A stretch of 64,000 nucleotides of DNA from Afifella marina DSM 2698 (GTDB taxonomy: Bacteria; Pseudomonadota; Alphaproteobacteria; Rhizobiales; Afifellaceae): the NCBI RefSeq assembly GCF_900102695.1, contig NZ_FMVW01000012.1, forward strand, positions 1 to 64,000. The letters are read 5' to 3'. Under the pieces are notes generated by a model. The model was given only the letters and a program-made list of their open reading frames with translations. It was not told where the DNA came from and searched no databases. The position numbers and the translations under genes were made by a program. Of the stretch, positions 25,369-34,208 are shown in pieces (positions within the stretch are counted from its first letter, which is position 1; every line of letters begins with the position of its first letter).

Positions 25369-26268
25369 ATGGATATGAGCGGGATGATCGCCGCGGGCGG
25401 CAGCAATCCGGTCCTTCTCGCGGCCATGGCGCTCGTTCTCGGCGCGCTGCACGGGTTGGAGCCCGGGCATTCGAAGACGATGATCGCCGCTTATATCGTC
25501 GCGATCCGCGGCACGGTGGGGCAGGCGGCCCTTCTCGGCATCGCGGCGGCGCTGTCGCATTCGCTCATCGTCTGGGTTCTGGCGATCCTCGGCATGCGCT
25601 TCGGGTCCGAGTTGATCGGCGAGAAGACAGAACCCTTCTTCGTGATGATTTCGGGCGCGATCATCCTGGCGATCGCGATGTGGATGTTATGGCAGACGCA
25701 ACGATCGGCCAGGACGGCCAGAACACATCCGCATGGGGCGCATGATCACGGGCATGACCACGTGCGTGGGCACGATCACGGGCATGAACATGGGCACGAT
25801 CACGGGCATGGGCACGAGCACCCGCATCCGTACGATCACGCGCACGCTCATGATCACCCGCATGAGCACGATCATGCGGGGCTCGATGCGCATGCCGCCG
25901 CGCATGCGCGCGATCTCGAAACGCGGATCGGGGCGGGCAAGACCTCGACCTGGCAGACGATCCTGTTCGGGCTTTCCGGCGGGCTCATTCCGTGCGCCGC
26001 GGCGATCACCGTGCTGCTTCTCTGCCTCCAGATCGGAAAATTCTGGCTCGGCATCACGCTGGTGGCGGCTTTCAGCACCGGTCTCGCCTTGATGCTCGTC
26101 GCCGTCGGGGCCGTCGCCGCGCTCGGCATCGGCTTCATCTCCGCACGCTCGTCGCGCTTCGACGCGGTGATGGCGAAGGCGCCCTACCTTTCGGCGATGC
26201 TGGTGGCCGCGATCGGCGTCTTCATGATCGTCTCCGGCTGGAGCCATGCCGACATGCACCTCCTCTGA
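25369..26268 (+). CDS. Nickel/cobalt exporter (NicO/RcnA family)
   Basis: A 299-residue membrane protein with six predicted helices. Helix 1 carries 'LHGLEPGHSKTM', the RcnA/NicO metal motif, and a later helix has 'GGLIPCAAA'. Between them lies a cytoplasmic loop (about 122-180) extraordinarily rich in His, Asp and Gly, with dozens of His residues, typical of RcnA. It exports excess Ni2+/Co2+ and forms an operon with the repressor. It sits directly after the cobalt importer, giving import and export in one block. Confidence 0.93.
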   Translation: MDMSGMIAAGGSNPVLLAAMALVLGALHGLEPGHSKTMIAAYIVAIRGTVGQAALLGIAAALSHSLIVWVLAILGMRFGSELIGEKTEPFFVMISGAIILAIAMWMLWQTQRSARTARTHPHGAHDHGHDHVRGHDHGHEHGHDHGHGHEHPHPYDHAHAHDHPHEHDHAGLDAHAAAHARDLETRIGAGKTSTWQTILFGLSGGLIPCAAAITVLLLCLQIGKFWLGITLVAAFSTGLALMLVAVGAVAALGIGFISARSSRFDAVMAKAPYLSAMLVAAIGVFMIVSGWSHADMHLL

Positions 26269-26430
26269 GGGCATCTCCGGTTCAGGCAAGCCTCGCTTGC
26301 GACGATTTCTCTGAGAAAATTTTCCGTCTTCGTCATCCGCGATCTCAATCGCGCACGATCTTGTGCTACGCGGCAGGCGTGGGAGGGCGCCTTCGGATCA
26401 ATCCGCCGCGTGGCGGACACAGGAGACGAA

Positions 26431-27741
26431 ATGACGGACAGAAACGATCCGGTCGTGATGCGCCACAGAAATTTGGAAAAGATCGCCATGACGGCGTTGG
26501 CTGTCGGGCGGACGCTCGTCGAAACCGGGGCGAAGACCGATGTCGTGCGCCAGGGCATGACGATGGTCGCCGAAGGGCTCGGCGCGGATCAGATCCACGC
26601 CCGCATCGGCTTTGCCTCGCTGTCGCTGACGGTGACGAGCGGCGACAACACCATCACCCGCATGCGCACGGTCGGGGCCCATGGCGTCAATCTGCGCCTG
26701 AACCACGGCGTGCGCCGGCTGTGCACGCGGGTGAAGCATCATGACATGACGGTCGCCTCGACCATCGAGGCGCTGACGCATCTCATCACCAAGACGCCGC
26801 GCCATCCCTGGTATCTGGTGGCGCTCGCCGTCGGGCTCGCCTGCGCCTCCTTCGGACGGCTTTTGGGCATCGACTGGTCGGCGTTCATGCCGGTTCTCGT
26901 CGGCGGAGCGCTCGGCCAGGCCGTGCGGCATTTCCTGCTCAAGGCGCACACGAATCCCTTCGTAGTTGCCGCGATCGTCGCCTGCGTCGCCGCCGCCACC
27001 GCCGGGTTCGGCTCGGAGCTTTTGGAAAGCCCGATGTTGCAGACGGCGATGTTCTCCTCCGTGCTTCTCCTCGTGCCGGGCGTGCCCGTGCTCAATGCGC
27101 AGACGGACATCATGGAGGGCTATCCGACGATGGGCAGTGCACGCGCCATGACGGTGTTGATGATCCTCGTCTTCATCACCGTCGGTGTGTGGGCCGCGCA
27201 AATGGCGCTGGGCGTCGGCGGGCCGAAGGCGGCGCCGATCATGCACGGCGTGCTTCATCAGGCCTTCTTCGGGGCGGTGGCGGCCTTCGGCTTCGGCATT
27301 CTCTTCAATTTCGGCTGGCGCACGCTGTTCTGGGCGGCGCTTGCCGGTGGGCTGGCGCTCAGCGTGCGCACAGTCGGGCTGGAGCTCGGCTGGAGCCTCG
27401 CCGCCGCCTCCTTCATGGCGGCCGGGGCCGTCGGCATCGCGGTTCGGCTTCTCAATCTGCTGCCGGAGCGGTTCGAGCCGGCCGGGAACGTTCTGGCGGT
27501 CGCCGGCTGCATCCCGATGGTGCCGGGAAGTGCCGCATCGCAGGGGATCATGGGACTGATGGAATTGACGGCGCAGGCGCCGGTCGATGCCCATGCGACG
27601 CTGCTCTTCACGGTGGAATACACCTTGCGCGCCGTCTTCACGATGGGCGCGATCGGAGCCGGTCTCACCATCGTGACCTCGGTGCTGCGGCGGCCCGATT
27701 TTCCGGCCTGGAGCGAGAAAGTCGGCCTCGGCGCACGGTGA
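26431..27741 (+). CDS. Threonine/serine exporter family protein (ThrE)
   Basis: A 436-residue protein combining an N-terminal ThrE domain (PF06738-like, with a cytoplasmic part including 'TLVETGAKTDVVRQGM') and a C-terminal ThrE_2 domain ('IPMVPGSAASQGIMG'); about ten helices follow from residue 125. ThrE proteins export threonine and serine. I chose ATG 26431 because AGGAG lies 7 bases upstream; an in-frame GTG at 26410 is less likely. Single gene. Confidence 0.88.
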   Translation: MTDRNDPVVMRHRNLEKIAMTALAVGRTLVETGAKTDVVRQGMTMVAEGLGADQIHARIGFASLSLTVTSGDNTITRMRTVGAHGVNLRLNHGVRRLCTRVKHHDMTVASTIEALTHLITKTPRHPWYLVALAVGLACASFGRLLGIDWSAFMPVLVGGALGQAVRHFLLKAHTNPFVVAAIVACVAAATAGFGSELLESPMLQTAMFSSVLLLVPGVPVLNAQTDIMEGYPTMGSARAMTVLMILVFITVGVWAAQMALGVGGPKAAPIMHGVLHQAFFGAVAAFGFGILFNFGWRTLFWAALAGGLALSVRTVGLELGWSLAAASFMAAGAVGIAVRLLNLLPERFEPAGNVLAVAGCIPMVPGSAASQGIMGLMELTAQAPVDAHATLLFTVEYTLRAVFTMGAIGAGLTIVTSVLRRPDFPAWSEKVGLGAR

Positions 27742-27896
27742 GGGGAATAAGAGCGGGCGGTGCCGGGGGTTGGCTGCGGCGGAAATTGGTTTAGGTCGGT
27801 GAGTGACGGCGGCCGGAAGCGGTCGCCGCCCGCTCAGCCTCATACCTTTCTCGCGCTCTTTCCGGTGCCCCAGGGCGCCTTCTCTTTCCGGTGCTC

Positions 27897-29132
27897 ATGC
27901 TTTCCAGACATATTCAATTGTTTCGCGCCGAGCCGCGCATTCTCGCTTTCGGGGCCTCCTCGGCCTTTCTGTCGAGCCCGGGGCAGACCTTCTTCATCGC
28001 GCTCTTCGTGGCGCCGATCGCGGCGAGCCTCAGCTATTCGAGCGCCGAGATGGGCGGGATTTATCTCGCCGCGACGCTGACGTCTGCGAGCCTTTTGCCG
28101 GCGGTCGGGCATTGGATCGACCGGGTCGATCTCCGGCTTTACGTGACGATCGTGCTCGCCGGTCTCGCCGCCGCCTGCCTCTCCGCATCGATGGTCGAAA
28201 ACGGCCTCATGCTCTTTGCCTCTTTCCTGTTTTTGCGGATGTGCGGGCAGGGGCTGATGACGCATATCCAGGCGACATCGGTGGCGCGCTATTTCGTCAA
28301 TCGCCGCGGATTGGCGCTGTCGATCACGGCGATGGGCCTGCCGCTCGCGATCGCCGTCACACCCAATCTCGCCGCCTTTCTGATCAGCGAAATCGGCTGG
28401 CGTGCCGCCTATGCGAGCGTCGGTGTCTTCCTCATCGCCGTTGCCCTGCCATGGCTTTTGTGGCTGACGCGCCATCAATCACGGTTCACGACGCCGCTCG
28501 CCCGTGCGGCGGGGGCGTCCGCACCAAGGGTTCTCGACGGGCTCAAGATCGTCGCCACGACGCGCTATTTCTGGCTGGCGCTGCCGATCCTCATCTACAT
28601 GCCGTTCACGGCGACGGCGCTTACCTTCCACATCGTGCCGATCGGCGAGGCGCAGGGATGGCCGGGCGGATTGATCGCGACCGGCTTCACCCTCATGGCG
28701 GTGGGCGATCTTTGCGGGCTCATCGTCTCCGGTTTCATCGTCGACCGGCTGACGGCGCGGCGCATGGTGCCGTTGATGAATTTGCCGCTGTTCGTCGGGA
28801 TCGCCGTGATGGGATCGTCGTCGAGCACGCTTGCGCTCATCACCTTCTTCATCTGTCTCGGCTTGTCGTCAGGCCTCGTGCAGACGACCTTCGGCTCCGT
28901 CTGGGCGGAGGTCTATGGCATCGCCCGGCTCGGAACGGTGCGGAGTTTTGCGGCCATGCTGATGGTGGCAGGAACGGCTGCGGGGCCCGCCGTGCTCGGC
29001 CTGGCGCTCGACAGCGGCCTGTCGATTGCGACGATCGCGACGGGGTTCGTCGCGCTTGGCCTTGCCGCGGCCTTGCTGGCGGCTTTCGGCGTGTCGCAGA
29101 AAGTGGCGCTGCCGGCCGAGGACATCGTCTGA
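27897..29132 (+). CDS. MFS transporter
   Basis: A carrier of about 411 residues with 12 helices. Motif A-like 'GHWIDRVDLRLY' follows helix 2 and 'GFIVDRLTARRMV' follows helix 8. It resembles monocarboxylate-type or uncharacterised alphaproteobacterial MFS proteins. GTG 27891 is an alternative start two codons earlier; no strong ribosome site is visible for either. Substrate unknown. Confidence 0.83.
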   Translation: MLSRHIQLFRAEPRILAFGASSAFLSSPGQTFFIALFVAPIAASLSYSSAEMGGIYLAATLTSASLLPAVGHWIDRVDLRLYVTIVLAGLAAACLSASMVENGLMLFASFLFLRMCGQGLMTHIQATSVARYFVNRRGLALSITAMGLPLAIAVTPNLAAFLISEIGWRAAYASVGVFLIAVALPWLLWLTRHQSRFTTPLARAAGASAPRVLDGLKIVATTRYFWLALPILIYMPFTATALTFHIVPIGEAQGWPGGLIATGFTLMAVGDLCGLIVSGFIVDRLTARRMVPLMNLPLFVGIAVMGSSSSTLALITFFICLGLSSGLVQTTFGSVWAEVYGIARLGTVRSFAAMLMVAGTAAGPAVLGLALDSGLSIATIATGFVALGLAAALLAAFGVSQKVALPAEDIV

Positions 29133-29174
29133 GGCGGGGTCGCAACACACGATCCAGGAACCCTGGGGGGAAGC

Positions 29175-29531
29175 ATGGACGATCTCAATCCCATACAGAT
29201 CGCCGAATTGCGTCGGCGCATCGAAGATGAACTCGCCGAGCTTAAGGCGCTGTCGGAGGCCGGTTCGGAGGGAAGCCGGCCTGTCGAACTCGACCAGCAG
29301 AGCGTCGGGCGGATTTCGCGCATGGATGCGATGCAGGTGCAGGCGATGGCGCTTGCCTCCCAGAAACGCAGGACGGCCCGCATCGACGGGCTGAAGAGCG
29401 CGCTCGGACGGTTGTCTGAGGGAGAATACGGCTATTGCGCGAGCTGCGAGGAGCCGATCGCTTTCGGCCGTCTGAAGGCCGATCCGATGGCGCGGCTCTG
29501 TCTTGCCTGCGCGCGGCTCGGAGAAACGTGA
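29175..29531 (+). CDS. TraR/DksA-type zinc-finger protein
   Basis: A 118-residue protein with a helical coiled-coil N-terminus and a C-terminal C4 zinc finger: 'CASC' then 17 residues then 'CLAC' (about 91-115). This is the DksA/TraR finger that lies near the RNA polymerase secondary channel. The protein is shorter than true DksA (about 150) and the acidic tip residues are not obvious, so it belongs to the DksA-like small paralogues. Starts 42 bp after the MFS gene, possibly co-transcribed. Confidence 0.85.
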   Translation: MDDLNPIQIAELRRRIEDELAELKALSEAGSEGSRPVELDQQSVGRISRMDAMQVQAMALASQKRRTARIDGLKSALGRLSEGEYGYCASCEEPIAFGRLKADPMARLCLACARLGET

Positions 29532-29540
29532 AAACGGCGA

Positions 29541-29579
29541 AAAACATGAAAACGGCGCCCCGGCAAGGCCGGGGCGCCG
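29541..29579 (-). terminator. Terminator for the cytochrome b561 operon
   Basis: A perfect 12-bp stem CGGCGCCCCGGC / GCCGGGGCGCCG (29553-29564 and 29568-29579) with a 3-base loop. Read on the minus strand it is followed by TTTTCATGTTTT, so it ends the minus-strand operon; it may also stop the plus-strand DksA-like gene. Confidence 0.75.
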
Positions 29580-29588
29580 CAACGCTCG

Positions 29589-30131
29589 TCAAGCGATGTC
29601 GGCGGGGCGGGGGGCACGTTTGCTGCCGCCGATCATAGCTTTGACGAGGTTCTCCTTGTGGCGGTAGCTCCCGAGGAGCACGCCGACGACATGCGCGAGC
29701 ACCATGACCAGCATGATGTTGGCGACGGCTTCATGGGTCTCTTCCACCCAGTCCACGCCCCAATAGGCATCGAGCGTCATCATCCAGCCGGTGACGGCGG
29801 TCGCGGCCATGGCGAGGATGAGAGCGAGGACCATCCAGGCGCCGAGCGGGTTGTGGCCGATGTAGCGGGGCTCATCGCCACGCACTGCCGCCTTGAGGTA
29901 GCGGGTGATATTGCCGGGCGAGCGGACGAACTGGCCGAAGCGGGCATATTTGGGGCCGACGAGACCCCAAAGGACGCGGAAGGCGACGAGGGCGCCGGCC
30001 GCATATCCCGCCCATTCATGCACCGACATCACGTCGTCGCCGGTGAGCCAGGCGATCGTGAAGCTCGCCACCAGGCTCCAGTGAAAGAGCCTGACGAGGG
30101 GGTCCCAGACCTTGATCGTCGGTGCGTCCAT
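29589..30131 (-). CDS. Cytochrome b561-type di-heme membrane protein
   Basis: A 180-residue membrane protein of the cytochrome b561/NiFe-hydrogenase b-subunit family with four helices. Heme-ligand His candidates are in 'RLFHWSL', 'SVHEWAGY', 'ETHEAVAN' and 'LAHVVG'. Such proteins pass electrons between the quinone pool and periplasmic partners. It follows the PepSY gene with a one-base gap (TGA-G-ATG), so the two form an operon facing a two-component system; this set is common in Proteobacteria. Confidence 0.88.
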   Translation of the reverse strand: MDAPTIKVWDPLVRLFHWSLVASFTIAWLTGDDVMSVHEWAGYAAGALVAFRVLWGLVGPKYARFGQFVRSPGNITRYLKAAVRGDEPRYIGHNPLGAWMVLALILAMAATAVTGWMMTLDAYWGVDWVEETHEAVANIMLVMVLAHVVGVLLGSYRHKENLVKAMIGGSKRAPRPADIA

Positions 30132-30132
30132 C

Positions 30133-30417
30133 TCAGTCGCGGTCCCCACGGCCCTGGCGCACCATCTTGAGGGTCTTCGGGTCGAAATAGGCTTCGACGC
30201 GCTTGCCCTGATCGTCGATCGCATAGGCTTCGTAGCAGCCGTCTTCGGTCTTGATCTGGCGGACTTCCCAACCCTTGGTCTCAAGCTGCTGCTGCAGCGC
30301 TTCGCGCGGCTGCCTCTCGGCCATCGGGGCGTTGCAGCGCGCGTCGTCGCTTGCAAAAGCGGTGCCGGCGGTCATCGCACCGAGCGTCAGAACGGTTGCG
30401 GTGATAAGCTTCTTCAT
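30133..30417 (-). CDS. Secreted PepSY-domain protein
   Basis: A 94-residue periplasmic protein: signal peptide to 'TAFA', then a single PepSY domain ('GWEVRQIKTEDGCYEAYAID', 'RVEAYFDPKTLKMV'). Two Cys (in 'ARCNAPM' and 'DGCYEA') may form a disulfide. PepSY proteins of this size often accompany cytochrome b561 and a two-component system; a heme or sensor-modulating role is possible. The ATG at 30417 is chosen because it gives a clean signal peptide. Confidence 0.85.
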   Translation of the reverse strand: MKKLITATVLTLGAMTAGTAFASDDARCNAPMAERQPREALQQQLETKGWEVRQIKTEDGCYEAYAIDDQGKRVEAYFDPKTLKMVRQGRGDRD

Positions 30418-30477
30418 CTTGCTCTCCAGTCGGATCGGCCTGTTCGCATCGGCCATGGGAGCAAGATGGGGGCGGTG

Positions 30478-30527
30478 CCTGAAGCCAGCCTGAAGCACGA
30501 TTTTCTGGGCTTCAGGCTGGCTTCAGG
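30478..30527. promoter_or_regulatory. Perfect 19-bp inverted repeat in the PepSY / two-component promoter region
   Basis: Left arm CCTGAAGCCAGCCTGAAGC (30478-30496) and its exact reverse complement (30509-30527) flank a 12-base spacer. Each arm holds two CTGAAGC units 11 bp apart, the spacing typical for OmpR-family direct-repeat binding. It lies between divergent starts at 30417 and 30576, so it is probably the binding site of the adjacent response regulator. No T-run follows, so it is not a terminator. Confidence 0.75.
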
Positions 30528-30575
30528 TTCCCCCCGTATCGGGGGAAGTTTCGCGCATAAAGTTCGGGGGCGGCG

Positions 30576-31232
30576 ATGCGGGTTCTGCTCGTGGAAGACG
30601 ATCGGCTTCTCGGCGATGCCGTGCATGAACATATTGCCGATGAGGGACATGCGATTGACTGGGTCGAGGCGATTGCGGATGCGGAAGCGGCGATCCATTC
30701 GACGCCTTACGATCTCGTGCTTCTCGATTTGATGCTGCCGGACGGGCCGGGGCTCGGATTGCTGCGTCGGCTGCGCAGCGGCGGAGACGTGACGCCCGTC
30801 ATCATCTTGACGGCGCGCGACCAGATCTCCGACCGGATCGCCGGGCTCAATTCCGGCGCCGACGATTATCTCGTCAAACCCTTCAATCTGTCGGAGCTGT
30901 CGGCGCGGCTTGCGGCCGTGTCGCGGCGCTATGCCGGCAATCCCAATCCGCTCGTCACGCTCGGCGACATCGAATTCGATCTCGCCGGCCGCTCCGTCTA
31001 TCGCGGCGGGCGCCCGGTGGAGGTGACGGCGCGCGAATGGGCGCTGCTTGAAGGCCTTCTCCAGCATCCCGGGACGCTTCTGTCGAAGACGCAGCTCGAA
31101 GAGCGGCTTTATCCCTTCGGGGCGGAGGTGGAGAGCACCACGATCGAGGTGCATATCAGCCGCCTGCGCAAAAAGCTCGGCCATGACGTGATCGAGACCG
31201 TGCGCGGCATGGGCTACCGGCTGAAACGATGA
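30576..31232 (+). CDS. Two-component response regulator (QseB/TctD-like, OmpR family)
   Basis: A 218-residue regulator: receiver (1-115) with 'VEDD', phospho-Asp in 'LVLLDLMLPDG', 'LTARD' and 'VKPFNL', then a winged-helix effector domain (about 125-217) ending 'VRGMGYRLKR'. It is divergent from the PepSY-cytochrome b561 operon across a perfect 19-bp inverted repeat and overlaps the kinase start by 4 bp (ATGA). Confidence 0.94.
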   Translation: MRVLLVEDDRLLGDAVHEHIADEGHAIDWVEAIADAEAAIHSTPYDLVLLDLMLPDGPGLGLLRRLRSGGDVTPVIILTARDQISDRIAGLNSGADDYLVKPFNLSELSARLAAVSRRYAGNPNPLVTLGDIEFDLAGRSVYRGGRPVEVTAREWALLEGLLQHPGTLLSKTQLEERLYPFGAEVESTTIEVHISRLRKKLGHDVIETVRGMGYRLKR

Positions 31233-32569
31233 TGTGGCGGATCTGGACGGGTGCGCCGAGCCTGCAGCGCCGCCTGAGCCTCGGTCTGGCGATCGGGGTC
31301 ACGGCGATGTGGCTGGCGGCAGCTATCGCGGCCGGTCTCGTGATCCGCGAAGAGCTGGACGAGGCCTATGACAGCGCGCTGCAGGAGACCGCGCAGCGGC
31401 TGTTGCCTCTCGCCGTCCTCGATATCGTGGAAAGAAGCGACGGTGCGGGCGGACGCCGGGTCACGCCGATCGGCGAGCACAAGGAGTTTCTGACCTATCT
31501 CGTGCGCGATCCGAAGGGCCGTATCCTGATGCGCTCGCACGATGCCGTCCCGTCCGATTTCCCCGACACGCCGGCGCACGGTTTCCGCACCACGAAGACG
31601 CATCGCATCTATGGCGAGAAGGCGGTGAGCGGCACGATCATCATGGAGGTCGCCGAAACGCTCGAGCATCGCCGCGAGGCGGCGATCGAGGCCGCCGGGA
31701 CGCTGTTCCTGCCGCTCATCGGGCTCGTCCCGGCAAGTCTTTTTGGGGTGTGGTGGTTCGTGCGGGTCAGCATTCGGCCGATCCGGTCGTTTCGCGGTGC
31801 CATCGAAGCGCGCGGGGAAGGTGACCTGTCGCCGATCGCGGCCGCGGGCTTGCCGGCGGAGATCGAGCCGATCGCCGATGCCGTCAACCGGCTGATGGAG
31901 CGGCTGCGGCGGGCGCTCGAAGCGGAACGGAGTTTCACGGCGAACAGCGCCCATGAATTGCGCACGCCGATCGCCGCGGCTCTCGCCCACACACAGCGGC
32001 TCATCGCCGTCAGCAAGGACGAGGCGGTGCGCGAGCGCGGCCACCAGATCGAGGAGGGGCTGACACGGCTCGCATCCCTGTCGGAGAAGCTGATGCAGCT
32101 GGCGCGCGCCGAAGGCGCCGGGCTGATCGCCGAGGCGGAGCAGGATCTGACGACGGTTCTGGAACACCTCATCGAGGAATTCCGCCGTGCCGAGCCGGAG
32201 AACGCCGATCTCAGGCTCGTCGCGAACGGGCGGCTCGTCTCGCATATGGATGCCGACGCGTTTGCGATCTTGATGCGCAATCTCATCGAGAACGCGCTGA
32301 AGCATGGCGATCAGGAGGGGGCGATCGACATCGACGTTCGAAGCGACAATGTCGTGCGGGTCGTCAATGGCGGGCCCATCGTCGGGCCCGACGAGCTGAA
32401 ACGTCTGCGCGGGCGCTTCGAGCGCGGGGCGACGCGCGCCAAGGGCGCCGGGTTAGGCCTCGCCATCGCGCAGGCGATCGCGGCGGGTTCGGGCGCTGTG
32501 CTTACGCTTTCCTCGCCGGCCACGGGGCGCGCGGACGGGTTCGAGGCGGAGCTTCGGTTGCCGGAGTAG
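31229..32569 (+). CDS. Two-component sensor histidine kinase (QseC/TctE-like)
   Basis: A 446-residue kinase: TM1 (about 20-42), a periplasmic 2CSK-type domain of about 110 residues, TM2 (about 155-178), HAMP, H-box 'SAHELRTPIAA' (His near 242) and HATPase with 'MRNLIENALKHG' and 'GAGLGLAIAQAIA'. Coupled to the response regulator by a 4-bp overlap. The signal is unknown; the divergent PepSY/cytochrome genes hint at envelope redox or cation sensing. Confidence 0.93.
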   Translation: MMWRIWTGAPSLQRRLSLGLAIGVTAMWLAAAIAAGLVIREELDEAYDSALQETAQRLLPLAVLDIVERSDGAGGRRVTPIGEHKEFLTYLVRDPKGRILMRSHDAVPSDFPDTPAHGFRTTKTHRIYGEKAVSGTIIMEVAETLEHRREAAIEAAGTLFLPLIGLVPASLFGVWWFVRVSIRPIRSFRGAIEARGEGDLSPIAAAGLPAEIEPIADAVNRLMERLRRALEAERSFTANSAHELRTPIAAALAHTQRLIAVSKDEAVRERGHQIEEGLTRLASLSEKLMQLARAEGAGLIAEAEQDLTTVLEHLIEEFRRAEPENADLRLVANGRLVSHMDADAFAILMRNLIENALKHGDQEGAIDIDVRSDNVVRVVNGGPIVGPDELKRLRGRFERGATRAKGAGLGLAIAQAIAAGSGAVLTLSSPATGRADGFEAELRLPE

Positions 32570-32584
32570 AGAGCCGCTCGGCTC

Positions 32585-34111
32585 TCAGCTGGTCTTTCTC
32601 AAAGAGCGGATCTGGTCGAGGCCGGTGAGGCCGAGTTTCGGCCACATCTCATCGACGCGCGCCTTCACCTCCGGTGACATGTCGAGAACCGTGCCCCATT
32701 CGCGGTGCGTTTCAGCGCCGATCTTATTGGTCGCATCGATGCCGAGCTTGCCGCCGAGACCGAATTCCGGCGAGGCGAAATCGAGATAGTCGATGGGGGT
32801 CGATTCCAGCTGCACGAGGTCGCGAGAGGGATCCATGCGCGTCGACAGAGCCCACAGGACGTCGGCGCCGTTGTGCACGTCGATGTCGTCGTCGACGACG
32901 ACGATGCCCTTGGTGTAGCTGAACTGCGGCAGCATCCCCCACATGCCCATCATGACGCGCCTGGCCTGGCCCGGATAGCGCTTCTTGATGGAGACGATGG
33001 CGAGCCGGTAGGAGCAGGCGTCCGGCGGCAGCCAGACGTCGGAGATTTCCGGCATCTGCTGAATGATGAGCGGCTTGGCGAGATAGTTGAGCGCCTCGCC
33101 CATGACCGAGGGCTCGTCCGGGGGGCGGCCGGTGAAGGTCGAAAGATACAAGGGATCTCGGCGATGGGTGATCGCCGTCACCCGCATCACCGGGAAGGGC
33201 TCGACGGCGTTGTAATAGCCGGTGTGGTCGCCGTAAGGCCCTTCGGGCGCCGTCTCCTCCGCCGACACATAGCCCTCGATGACGATCTCCGCCTCCGCGG
33301 GAACCGGGAGCGGGACCGTGAGCCCCTGCACGACCTTCGGCCTTTCGCCCCGGATGAGACCGGCGAAATCGAGCTCCGACAGAGTTTCGGGGATGGGCAT
33401 CACCGCCGAGAGGAGAGTGGCGGGATCGGCGCCGATGACGATCGCCACCGGCATGTCCTTGCCCTGTTTCGCCCAGGCGCGGTGATGGGCGGCGCCGCCG
33501 CGATGGGCGAGCCAGCGAGTGATGAGATGGGTGTCGTCGAGCACCTGCAGCCGGTAGACACCGACATTGAGCGGCCCGTTGTCGGGCGGGCGGGTGATGA
33601 CGAGAGGCCAGGAGATAAGCGGGGCCGGCTCGCCGGGCCAGCAGGTCTGGATCGGCAGGCGGGAAAGTTTTGCGTCCGCCCCGCGCAGCACTTCCGCCTG
33701 GCAGGGGGCGTTGCGCACATTGTCGGGGCGCGTGTTGAGCGCCGCCTTCAGCATCGGCAGATGCGCGATCGCATCGCGCAGGCCGCTCGGCGGCTGCGGC
33801 GAGCGCAGTGACGCCATCATCTCACCGAGCTCCCCGAGGCGTTCCTTCTTGACGCCGAAGCCGGCGGCGACGCGTTCGACCGTGCCGAACAGATTGACGA
33901 CGACCGGCATCGGGGCCGGCTCGCCGGACGCAACGCGCGCATTGTCGAGCTGCAGTGTCGGTCCGCCCGCCTGCAAGACGCGGCGGTGGATCTCCGTGAC
34001 TTCGTGCACCATGGAAACCGGCGCCGAAATGTGCCGGAAGTCTCCCGCACCTTCGAGATGCCTCAGGAAGTCTCGCAGATTGCGGAAATGTGGCAGGTCT
34101 CGAAAGGTCAC
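32585..34111 (-). CDS. ubiD: UbiD family decarboxylase
   Basis: A 508-residue prenylated-FMN-dependent decarboxylase, full length for UbiD (3-octaprenyl-4-hydroxybenzoate decarboxylase of ubiquinone synthesis). Visible are the N-terminal 'FRNLRDFLRHLEGAGDF' opening, 'NVGVYRLQVLDDTHLITRW', 'GEYV/GYVSAEETAPEGPYGDHTGYY'-type core (the E-GPYGDHTGYY segment) and 'GIVVVDDDIDVHN'. UbiX, which makes the cofactor, is not in the window. It is divergent from ubiT-U-V and shares a promoter region holding an FNR-type site. Confidence 0.94.
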   Translation of the reverse strand: MTFRDLPHFRNLRDFLRHLEGAGDFRHISAPVSMVHEVTEIHRRVLQAGGPTLQLDNARVASGEPAPMPVVVNLFGTVERVAAGFGVKKERLGELGEMMASLRSPQPPSGLRDAIAHLPMLKAALNTRPDNVRNAPCQAEVLRGADAKLSRLPIQTCWPGEPAPLISWPLVITRPPDNGPLNVGVYRLQVLDDTHLITRWLAHRGGAAHHRAWAKQGKDMPVAIVIGADPATLLSAVMPIPETLSELDFAGLIRGERPKVVQGLTVPLPVPAEAEIVIEGYVSAEETAPEGPYGDHTGYYNAVEPFPVMRVTAITHRRDPLYLSTFTGRPPDEPSVMGEALNYLAKPLIIQQMPEISDVWLPPDACSYRLAIVSIKKRYPGQARRVMMGMWGMLPQFSYTKGIVVVDDDIDVHNGADVLWALSTRMDPSRDLVQLESTPIDYLDFASPEFGLGGKLGIDATNKIGAETHREWGTVLDMSPEVKARVDEMWPKLGLTGLDQIRSLRKTS

Positions 34112-34157
34112 CGGCGCCTCCTCTGTGGCTCGATGCGGCAGGGGCAGGGCGGCTGCT

Positions 34158-34171
34158 TTGAGCTAGATCAA
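34158..34171 (+). promoter_or_regulatory. FNR/Anr-type binding site before ubiT
   Basis: TTGAG-CTAG-ATCAA matches the FNR consensus TTGAT-N4-ATCAA in nine of ten fixed positions. It lies 37 bases before the ubiT start and 46 bases before ubiD. FNR control fits genes for O2-independent ubiquinone synthesis. Confidence 0.7.
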
Positions 34172-34208
34172 GGACGTTCCCGTTTGTTTGTCGCTGGATT
34201 GGACGGTG

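Noticed and set aside
25741-25910. Tandem-like repetitive DNA (CATGATCACGGGC units) considered as a CRISPR or satellite repeat
   Set aside because: It encodes the His/Asp/Gly-rich cytoplasmic loop typical of RcnA exporters; units are irregular and stay in frame.
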